Shown here: piece by piece, positions 55,519 through 64,000 of the stretch
Position numbering within the stretch: the first letter of the stretch is position 1
How the letters are laid out: the number at the start of each line of letters is the position of its first letter
Assembly (NCBI GenBank): GCA_024305745.1
Contig: JAHRBS010000002.1
Span: 1,860,001-1,924,000 of the forward strand
Length of the DNA stretch: 64,000 nucleotides
Source of the DNA: Polyporus tsugae
Lineage: Eukaryota > Basidiomycota > Agaricomycetes > Polyporales > Polyporaceae
Direction: 5' to 3'
Notes under the pieces: generated by a model
The model's input: only the letters and a program-made list of their open reading frames with translations
What the model was told of the DNA's origin: nothing
Databases searched by the model: none
Made by a program: the position numbers and the translations under genes

Positions 55519-56452
55519 ATGCGACCCATGACAACAGACCTCTTCATGGACAACCACTCCCCTCTACTGCTTCCACACTTCCCTTCGATGCAGCAGGCAT
55601 CGACAGAGGTACGGCTGGACCACTTTTCCAACATGTATCCGGCCAAGGCCGATACAGCCATCATCTACAAATATTCCCCAGAGGAGCTTGTCGACAAAGC
55701 CCTCAAGACCCTCCAGGACGCAGGCATACAGCTCATAGAGTGGCTATCACTCCTGCACAGGAGAATGAACGTGCCGGTAATCATCAAGGTAAGTCGCAGT
55801 CTCTTCTCAATATTGACTATTCCTCTACATCGCACATACAATACAGGACTTCCACTACCTCGTCCCAGATGAACAGCTAGACTTCGCGTCTCAGCTACTC
55901 GCTCGGACTGAGTGCCTACCCCGATCGTGTCCGCCGCCCCTCCTTGTCCGGACTGGCGGAGACTTCTACACAAAAGCGCGCATGTTCCGCGTTACACAGT
56001 ACACCTCCCTCGCGCTTGCCCAACATATCGTCCTCTACCCTGCATCCCTCGCAGCATACTCCCCTCTTGACCTTTCGCCCGCACCACGTACCACATCCCT
56101 TTCCCAACCATTGTGCAAGACAGTGCTCGTCCCATCGCAGGCGGCAGTCTATTCGTCCATCCTGCGGAGCATGCAGAGGTATTCCCGGTTCGACTCTGCA
56201 CGGATCTTCCTCCAGTCGGATCTGTCGCAGTTGGTCGACTATAACCTCTACGGGCTTGAGTGTGGGTATGTCGACACGGATGACGATGAGCTTTGCGAGG
56301 AGCTCGAGGTCGATCGGCGGGTTGAGGACGCCACCTCCATTGTGGAGGAGTGGCGTTGTACGGGTGCACTCCGGGATCAGGCTATTGGTGACGCACTTGT
56401 CAATGTCGTCTCAGGGAGATGGACCGTGGAGGATGTACCGTGGAGAAGGTAG
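55519..56452 (+). CDS. uncharacterised protein
   Basis: Two exons, 55519-55788 and 55847-56452, with a clean GTAAGT...ACAG intron; both share frame with the final stop at 56450-56452; 291 aa. No signal peptide or membrane helix. The protein begins MRPMTTDLFMDNHSPLLLP, has ALKTLQDAGIQLIEWLSLLH in the middle and an acidic stretch VDTDDDELCEELEVD near the C-terminus. Not recognised. Its head-to-head placement with the nucleotidyltransferase-fold gene may mean they work together, which is only a guess. Confidence 0.7.
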
Positions 56453-56953
56453 TGACTGTGCTACGTTCATTACGTTCGGATATCTGTTGCGTAACGCCAG
56501 GTTCTTAGTTTACTGTACATCATTTACGTTCTTACTGTAGCTACATGTGCGGCTCACGCTGAACTTTCTAGATCTTTCTTGCCCTCAAACCACATTCATT
56601 TCGGCCAAGTAAGCGTTCGGCGCTGAGCAGCTGGCAGTTCAACGTTCAACGTTCAACTTGGACGGCCGGACAGTAGCGATGCGATCTCGACCGCACGTGG
56701 TCTCAGTAATCGTCCTGATATGATTGGCGGGGAGGTGGGGTGATTTCAGATCGACGTCATTCTCAAAGCAATCGCCCATTTCATGCCGTGCGCGCGATGT
56801 CTCAAGCCACCTCGACCGCCCATGCCTGGTGGCTCTCCCAGGACCATCCATTGCGCTCTGAGATTTATCAGCATTCGCACACGCACTCTTGCTCAGCGAC
56901 CACCACTACTCCAGACCGTAAACAGCTGTTTCCGACTCCACCACTGTCGCAGT
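56453..56953. other. intergenic, promoter of the AIF/Rieske gene
   Basis: Contains three near-tandem copies of GTTCAAC/GTTCAACTT at 56638-56660. No gene. Confidence 0.45.
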
Positions 56954-59598
56954 ATGTCCCAGCTGAAGACTGTCACCGTGCTCGATGCGTCCGAGTTGAA
57001 GGACGGGGAGATGTGAGTCTCGATGCCTTTCGGATCGCAAATGACACGACCTTTCTCTACGGGAGGATGTGGACGCTGTTAACGGTCCCCGTATTTCTCT
57101 CCACGAGAGATATCGCGATGACCCCACGAGCGCGCCACATATCCTGGCGGTCGTAGTTGACATGCTGACACTTGCGATACAGGAAGCAAGTCGAGTTTGA
57201 GGGCGACGGCAAGGTCCTTCTCTCGCGCCTCGGGGACAAGGTCCACGCGACAAGCGCATTCTGCACCCACTACGGCGCACCCCTCGCTAAGGGCGTCCTG
57301 ACTGCGGACGGCCGTGTAGTCTGGTACGTCCTTATCCTTGCGACTTTTCTCGCGATATATCGGAGAGCTGAACAGCCTGTGAACCCCGCAGCCCGTGGCA
57401 CGGAGGTGAGTGAATCGTCTGCCCGGGAAAGGGGCGGGGGGGTGAATAGGGATATATGCGCGAATGGGTGCCTGCTCACACCGTCGCGGGCATAGCGTGC
57501 TTCAATGTGTGCACTGGGGACATTGGTATGTCCTTACCTATCTTGTCGTGCTGAACTACAGTCGCTGAACACGCCCATATTAGAGGATGCACCCGCACCG
57601 TCTGCGCTCCACAGCTTCAAGGCCGAAGTCAAGGACGGGAAGATCCTCGTGACCGCCGACCCCAGTGCGACGTTGAGTGCGAACAAGTCCCGACAGCCGA
57701 CGCTGCTTGCGACTGGTGCCGATGTCGCGGCAGGCCAGGCGAAGGGCGTCGTCATCGTTGGCGGTGGGAGTGGGGCTTTCATGTGTATTGAGAGCTTGAG
57801 AGAGGTGAGAACCCTCCGCCTGAGCTTGACGTTGGAACTAAGAACCATTGGGACCAGCACGGGTACAAGGGTCCAATTACTGTTCTGTCCAAGGAGCCTC
57901 ACAGCCCGATTGACCGGTCAGCTCGACCCTTTTCATGCGTTGCAAGGCTGAGCACTGACCGGTGCATCGACCTCGCGCAGAACGAAGCTTAGCAAGGCTC
58001 TTATCACGGACGCGTCGAAACTCGAGTGGCGGTCGGCGGCGGAGCTCCGTGTCAAGTATGGCGTCAACTTCCGCGCGAGCACCGAGGTGACTGGAGTTGA
58101 ATTGGCTACGAAGGAAGTTGTCGCCGGGCCGAACCAGGAGAAGGTCCCGTACGACACACTCATCCTCGCGACTGGCGGCACTCCTCGCCGCCTCCCGATC
58201 CCGGGCAAGGACTTGTCGAATGTGTACACGTTGCGTGGAGTCGAGGACACGAGGAAGATTGACGCAGGTATGTCAGCGTTGGCGCACTGTTAGCCAGGGA
58301 CGGATGCTCACTAGGAATTGGGCACCACAGCCGTCAAGGAGGGGAAACGTCTGGTTGTCATTGGCTCGTCCTTCATCAGCATGGAGCTCGTGGCCGCCGT
58401 GTCGAAACGCAACCTCGCGTCCATCGACGTTGTGGGGATGGAGGAGTTCCCCTTTGAGTTGGTCCTTGGCAAGCGGATTGGGGCTAGTTTGAAGAAGGTT
58501 TGCATGTTCACTAACCCGAGACCCCCGCGCGAGGCAAGGCGCTGACCAGTTATTGGTTGCGTTTCAGTTTCACGAGTCGAAAGGCGTCAGGTTCCACATG
58601 CAATCGAAGATCGAGAAGATCGTCCCATCTGGCCAAGATTCCTCCTTGGCTGAGGCCGTCGTCGTACAGGGAACCAATGGCGAGAGCACCACGCTCCAGG
58701 CGGACGTCGTGATCATGGGGGTTGGCGTTGCGCCCGCAACCGAGTATCTGAAGAACAGCAAGGGTTTCGAGCAAGTTGTCGGACGAGATGGGGCGGTCCA
58801 GGTCGACGAGTTCTTGAAGGTCAAGGGTATTGATGACGTCTATGCCCTCGGTGCGTTGATGTCCTGACGCCGCTTGGATATTCACTGACGAGCCTTATAG
58901 GCGATATCGCGTTGTATCCCCAACCTGGCACTGGAGAGCTGAGGAGGATCGAACACTGGAACGTGAGTGGTCACAAAATGGGGCACAGGACTTGCGTTTA
59001 ATATTGCCTTTGACACAGGTGGCTGGGAACCAAGGGCGTGCAGCTGGTAAGACTATCGCAGAGGGCAAAGGCCAACCGTTCGTGAAAGTCCCAGTGTTCT
59101 GGAGTGCACGTGAGTACAAGGGTCCGCGAGACCGTAATCATTCATACTCATGGGGAGTGCACAGAGGGCCAGCAGTTGCGCTACTGCGGGGTCGGCGCTG
59201 GGTTCGACGACGTCATCATCGACGGCAGCCCGGATGAGATGAAGGTACGCCTTCGCGCCTCTACGATTTTGCGCTATACGCATACGTTCGCGCAGTTTGT
59301 TGCATATTACACCAAGGGCGAGAAAATAGTCGCAGTGGCAAGGTCTGTCTTCGAATATAATATGTCCTACACGCCCGTTTATCTGACACGGGAACAGCAT
59401 GCAGAGGGACCCAGTGGTCTCCAAGGCGTCCGAGCTGCTCAGGCTTGGACTCATGCCCTCCGCGTCCGACATCAGGTCTGGCAAGGTCACGGTAGGGCTT
59501 CTACAACTTGTTTTTATAAATTGGACTCACCGGTAGAGTATCAGGACTTGCTATCCATCGACATCTCAAGTGTTGATGCGAAGGCGATGGTGGTGTAA
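56954..59598 (+). CDS. Rieske-containing AIF-type FAD/NAD(P)H oxidoreductase (AIFM3/Nfr-like)
   Basis: The N-terminal Rieske [2Fe-2S] domain has motif one in AFCTHYGAPL and motif two CPWHGACFN, which needs a 14-nt exon at 57392-57405. Then comes a pyridine nucleotide-disulfide reductase fold: FAD loop GVVIVGGGSGAFMCIESLRE, PYDTLILATGGTPRRLP, NAD loop RLVVIGSSFISMELVAAVSK, ADVVIMGVGVAPATEYL, and the FAD site VYALGDIALYPQ. The C-terminal AIF-type dimerisation part ends SVDAKAMVV with stop 59596-59598. More than ten exons. Start 56954 (MSQLKTVTVLDASELKDGEM) has no obvious targeting signal. Role is electron transfer from NAD(P)H; partner not known. Confidence 0.9.
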
Positions 59599-59950
59599 GT
59601 CGAAGTTGGTTGAATGTGTACGAGTAAGTATCATTGCCAAGCTGTCAGAAACTGTTGTATTGTACAAGGGACTTTACGTTGCCGGAAATGTAACATACCA
59701 AATGTACCACGTAGCACGCAAACGCCAAAGTTTGACGAGCCACAGTTTCGAACTTCCCAACGTCGTCGAGGAGAGTTGAGGATGGTGAGTTACTCGAAGC
59801 TCGTGACCGTGAACGCGTCAACGACGCGTCTGCGAAAGGAGCGGAGCCGAAGTCACTAGGCGCGCGTTGCCTGCGACCTCTGCCCTCCTCTGCCACCACC
59901 GCTCACCACAGTGCTCACACATTCCTTCTGGCCAACTCACGAGCCAGGAA
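59599..59950. other. promoter region of polymerase eta
   Basis: No gene; leads to the start codon at 59951 in a GGAAATGA context. Confidence 0.45.
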
Positions 59951-62793
59951 ATGACCTCTACTTCTGGCGAAAAGTCGGCAAAGCCACCTTCAACATCGTA
60001 TTGGAAAGGCAAGGGGCGGGCGCACGACTTCGATGACCTCAACCCAACCATCACCTACCGACACCTCCTGTCCTCCAACCTCGGCGTGCGCGACCCGCTG
60101 CGCGTCATCGCGCTCTGCGACAGCGACGCGTTCTACGCCGCGTGCGAGCAGGTCCGGCTCGGGATCGACCCCGCGCTCCCGCTCGTCGTCCAGCAGTGGG
60201 AGGCGCTCATCGCCGTCAACTACCCCGCGCGCAAGTACGGCATCTCGCGCATGGACAAGGCCCGCGACGCGAAGAAGCGATGCCCGGAACTCGTCGTAGT
60301 GCACGTCGCGACGTACAAGGAGGGTGAGGCAGAGCCGGGGTACTGGGAGAACCCCGACACGCGGACGCACAAGGTGTCGCTGGACCACTATCGGAGGGAG
60401 AGCATGAAGATCATCCAGATGTTCAAGGAGGGGCTGCCGGACGGGGAGGTCGGTGAGTTTGCGTTGGGCTTTGCGACTGGGGGGATTGGGCGGCGCGCGT
60501 TGGCAGGGGCTGTTGTGGTTTGTGGCTTGTGGCTGACGTCTGTTCTGTTCTGCGGCTTGGGTTAGAGAAGGCGTCCATAGACGAAGCGTTCATCGACTTC
60601 ACGCGGCCTGTCCGCGAGGAGCTGCTTCGAAGATATCCGTACCTCGCGAGCGTGCCGCCGAACGCGCCGAATGGAATGGACACACCCTTGCCGCCGCCGC
60701 CGCCGATTTCCTGGGAGGGCAAGGGCACAATCGTTCCAGTGGTTCCACGAGAGGAGGAGCCGAAGGAGGAAGTTGATCCCTCAAATGACGAATTTGTTCC
60801 AGAAGACGCGCCGCCTGTTGCTGAAGTAGCCTCAAATGCCTCTGAACCGGAAGATGAGGATGACGCGGTAGAAGAGGACGACCAAGAGTTGACTTGGCAC
60901 GATGTTGCGCTGTCGATCGCTGGCGAGCTCATGGTGCAGATACGAGAAGACATTCGGACGAAGCTCGGATATACCACTTCTGCTGGGCTTGCGAGAAATA
61001 AGTTTCTTGCCAAGGCGATTCCATCCCGCTGCGTTCCTTCCATGGACATGTGCGCTGACTCTCTACCTATGCAGCTTACGGCATCGTATAAGAAACCAAT
61101 GAACCAGGTTAGGAACATCCGTGCCGCGCACGTTCCGGAACTAACACGACAGTCACCAACAGACTATTCTACGCAACGCCGCCATCCCCAATTATCTTAA
61201 GCCTATGCCATTTCAGAAGGTGCGCAGTATATTGGCTTTTCTACCGTTCACACTGTCGCCACATTCTTAGTTGTCAATCCTTTACAGATCAGGTTCTTGG
61301 GCGGTAAGCTGGGCAAGGCCCTCGCGGAAGAGTACGACGTCTCCACCGTAAGCGACCTGCTGTACGTTCTCTCCCATGCCTTGTGTCGTCAGAAAATTGA
61401 CATGGGAACGGCTCGCAGGACGATAAGTCTCGGTAAGTCGACAACGCGACAAGATTATCGCTAGATTGCTTAGGGAACGGGGCCTTCGGTCACAGAGGAA
61501 ATGCAACGGAAGTTCGGAGAGAACTCGATCTGGGTCTACGAGATCCTTCGGTGAGCTAGTCGCGCTTGTCGTCTCCCATCGTTGATTATTTATGGTGTCT
61601 TGTAGCGGAATCGACCGATCCGAAGGTGCGTTCGCTAGCTGTGGTCTCCACTCCCACGTCGGCAATGTGACATCTCACGTTCCTTCATTACTACCGATGG
61701 CGACGTTCCATTTGGAGCAGTGAAGGAGAAGTCTGCGGTCAACAAGAGTATGCTCGCATCCAAGAACCTCCCAAAGCCTATCACGAAGGCCGCCGAGGGA
61801 CAGCATTGGCTACGGGTTCTCGCCGCGGAGCTCGCGCTGCGCCTTAATGAAGCGCGGGATGCCGACCCGTCGCTGTGGCCGAAGACCATCGTACTGCACA
61901 TACGACAAGGTGAGGCGCGGTATTATGATTCTGTCCTAGGATGCGAGAGGGGATAGCTTTTTGCCCCTATTTAATGTCCTCTCAGACTCCGAAAGCTGAT
62001 ATATTCTCGCATTCGTGCAGGCTATGAGACTGCGCGGTCAAAGCAGCTCCCGTTCCCTTTCACGAGATCTGTGACGGTCGACGTGATCGCCTCCTTCGGC
62101 AACAAGTTGTGGAAGGACCTCGTTGGGACTGCGGGGTCAACCCCTTTTAAGATAACCAGCGTTCAGCTGTCGTTCTCGGGGATCGGGACGATGGAAGCCG
62201 GGCAACGCAAGATCGAAGGATTCTTCTCAGCGCGTACGGCGTCTGACGACCAGAACGCCTCTGAGTCCGAAGTCGGGATAAGTGACTCCAACAGCAAACC
62301 ACCTTCGAAACGCCCGATAAGCGACCCGAGCAAACCACCATCAAAGCGTCGACGGTCCGGCTCGAGCATCAACAACCCTCAAACGGCGAGTAGCAAGAGG
62401 CACAACACCGGCGACCTTGAAGATCAGGACTCGAAGCGCGCGGCGCCCATACGGGATGAGCGGTACTCGTTCCTGTGCGAGAAATGCCATCAACGCATTT
62501 GGCTATCAGACGCGCCTGCAGGATCAGAGGCCGGCGGTGATACGGATGGAAGTGGCGCAGGCGGCAATTCGATCGAGACTCTTGACAACGCGATCAGGGA
62601 AGATGCCCTTGCGGCCCTGCGTCTGGAGCACGCTGATTTTCACTTTGCGGAGGAGCTCGCTGCTGCGGGGGATGATCGCGTCCCGAAGCGCGTCATTCGA
62701 CCTGCAGACCGGCCGACGTCGACCGCCAAGAATCGACAGACGAAGGCGGCAAATCAGGGGATTGCCAAGTTTTTCAGCAGGAAGCAACGATAG
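59951..62793 (+). CDS. RAD30: DNA polymerase eta (translesion synthesis)
   Basis: Y-family polymerase that copies past UV lesions. Starts MTSTSGEKSAKPPSTSYWKG. The catalytic core has DSDAFYAACEQVRLGIDP (first metal-binding Asp), YPARKYGISRMDKARDAKKR (fingers), SIDEAFIDFT (Asp-Glu catalytic pair, after an intron), TSAGLARNKFLAK, IRFLGGKLG (helix-hairpin-helix) and the little-finger domain GIDRSEVKEKSAVNKSMLAS. An acidic insertion of about 80 residues follows SIDEAFIDF. C-terminal UBZ-type zinc finger: CEKCHQRIWL ... LEHADFHFAEEL (two Cys, two His). The last residues QGIAKFF form a PCNA-binding box. All functional parts are present. Roughly ten exons, several under 60 nt. Confidence 0.96.
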
Positions 62794-63345
62794 CGTTGAC
62801 TCTGGAGAATCAACGCGGGTCACCAAGGGGGGTGCGTGTATGCTAGGTAGGACTGTTGTGACAACATGATTGGTGGAGGAGCACAGGGTGGAGTCGGGTT
62901 TGAATTGGTTGGTCGGCGAGTGCGAGAAAGGTTTACGGAAGTGATGCGCATTGTGAACGAGTTGGCTGGCAAATGACGGACAGAACATCAAATATATCAT
63001 GATGGCACTGCCACGGATGCAGTGGGGGTGGATTGAAGACAAGTCGCTCTGCACCGTCGTCGACTCGTCGCGCGCGGCCGTTCGCCTTCTCTTCGTTCTC
63101 CTTCTTCGCGTTCCTTTTCTTTCTTTCTTTCCCTTCGTTTTCTGGACTGGTTCCCCGTCTGCTCAGGTCAGACCCTTCGTTTCGACCACAGGCGCAGGAC
63201 GACCTTCAACTTTGCGGTTCTCAGCAAGTTTTGGCCAGTCTGTCCGGGACAGTTTGCTGCTTTGAGTCCTTTTTTGCCACCTCTTCGGTTTCTTATTTTG
63301 TCCTGCGCACCTTCTTTCGCTTTCGTCCAAGACCTGTCGAACACC
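62794..63345. other. intergenic, promoter and leader of the GPCR-like gene
   Basis: T/C-rich from about 63070 to 63330, which suggests an untranslated leader. No gene. Confidence 0.45.
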
Positions 63346-64000
63346 ATGTCTGCTGTCCTTCCCACCACTGTAACAGCGCTCGTCTACAAGGATGGTCAGG
63401 CTCAAAGCCTCATCGTGAGTCTTTCTCCTCTCCCCCGCGTTCACTATCACGAGAATCCTGACGCACCGCTTCTCTCTAGGCCGTCGTTCTGTTTGCCACT
63501 ATCTCCCTGTTCGCAATCTCTGCCGTGTTCTTGCGCTACTCCTGGGAGCCGCTCGTCAACTTCCTCAAGCGCCGGCAGCTCAAGAACGGGCACCACTCCA
63601 AGGCGTTCTTCCACACTCAGTTCGGACTGTACATTGCGTCGCTGATGCTCAGCAATGCGTTGAGCAGCATCGGTATGATGGTAAATGGCCAGTGGGCGGC
63701 CGATAGAATTGTAACCGAAGGTACGTTTTCTCGCGTGTCCTAGCATTCGTGCAGGTGTACTGAAACGCATTTCATTACGTCAGGGACTCTCTGCAACGCG
63801 CAAGGTATGCCCAAGGATTGTAATGAGAGGATTGTGTGGAGAAAATGTGCTCACACGAATGTGGTAGGGATTCTTTCTCAGATTGGGGACACGGGAGGAG
63901 CCTACTTCTCCGGCACCATAGCGATTCACTCCTTCAACAGCCTTGTTTTCCGCAACAAGGTGCCAGGTTGGCTCTGCTTGGCTGCCACTATTTTCGGTTG
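63346..64000 (+). CDS. GPCR-like seven-helix membrane protein, 3' part outside the window
   Basis: Four exons visible: 63346-63414, 63480-63720, 63784-63804 (21 nt) and 63868 onward. The protein starts MSAVLPTTVTALVYKDGQAQ, then helix 1 AVVLFATISLFAISAVFLRY, helix 2 FGLYIASLMLSNALSSIGMM, then GTLCNAQG and GILSQIGDTGGAYFSGTIAI (helix 3). The C-x-AQG ... QIGDTG pattern after helix 2 is characteristic of fungal cAMP-receptor-like/Git3-type GPCRs (carbon or glucose sensing in yeasts). The rest lies beyond base 64000. Confidence 0.75.

Noticed and set aside
60423..61118. 231-codon reverse frame over polymerase eta
   Set aside because: Ser-rich complement of the acidic insertion and neighbouring catalytic exons of a certain gene.
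1..64000. CRISPR arrays, rRNA genes, bacterial operons
   Set aside because: No regularly spaced repeats or rRNA motifs; spliced eukaryotic genes throughout.

Overview
The window is a gene-dense stretch of a filamentous basidiomycete genome, most likely a wood-decaying Agaricomycete. Evidence: many short GT-AG introns (about 50-70 nt) and tiny exons, two AA14-type lytic polysaccharide monooxygenases, a sedolisin and a GPI-anchored S10 carboxypeptidase, an F-box/leucine-rich family typical of these fungi, and DUF6589/RecQ and LINE-type mobile DNA. All coordinates come from reading the sequence and splicing by eye; where the exon sum was checked it is divisible by three.

Layout. 1-1745: 3' part of a secreted AA14 LPMO (+). 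2361-4709: divergent beta-tubulin in 17 exons (+). 4950-5513: unidentified small gene. 5628-7395: DUF1479 Fe(II)/2OG-type oxygenase (+). 7576-8359: cyanase (-). 8983-9583: SDHAF3/ACN9 (-). 9821-10457: DUF4604 protein (+). 10596-13279: S10 carboxypeptidase (-). 14938-17038: unknown Ser/Pro-rich protein (+). 17965-19707: second AA14 LPMO in inverted orientation (-). 21279-27624: a 6.35-kb transposon. 28184-28829: TMEM205-like (+). 29630-30672: CIA30/NDUFAF1 (-). 31191-33287: Ser/Thr-rich single-pass membrane protein (+). 33971-35510 and 39877-41569: two F-box paralogues (-) separated by a 5'-truncated LINE (36156-39060). 42526-44269: MFS transporter (-). 44774-46208: ILV5 (-). 46552-48331: GPI-anchored ThuA-like protein (-). 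50242-52281: sedolisin (-). 54137-55131: nucleotidyltransferase-fold protein (-). 55519-56452: unknown (+). 56954-59598: Rieske/AIF-type oxidoreductase (+). 59951-62793: DNA polymerase eta (+). 63346-64000: start of a GPCR-like membrane protein (+).

The main unusual item is the element at 21279-27624. It has about 230-bp terminal inverted repeats ending in CAGGCTCC, a perfect 9-bp target duplication (GGAGTAACG) and two convergent genes whose stop codons lie 2 bp apart: a DUF6589 protein and a RecQ-like helicase with a C-terminal CCHC zinc knuckle. It looks like a Mutator-style transposon in architecture, but it carries no transposase I recognise; DUF6589 is the natural candidate. Both genes carry in-frame TGA stops, so this copy is probably dead. 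Each TIR also holds an internal 11-bp inverted repeat whose base pairs covary between the two ends.

Functionally the window mixes secreted wood- and protein-degrading enzymes (AA14 x2, sedolisin, S10 peptidase) with mitochondrial assembly and metabolism genes (SDHAF3, NDUFAF1, ILV5, AIF/Rieske), cytoskeleton and DNA repair. I see no operon-like or secondary-metabolite cluster organisation.
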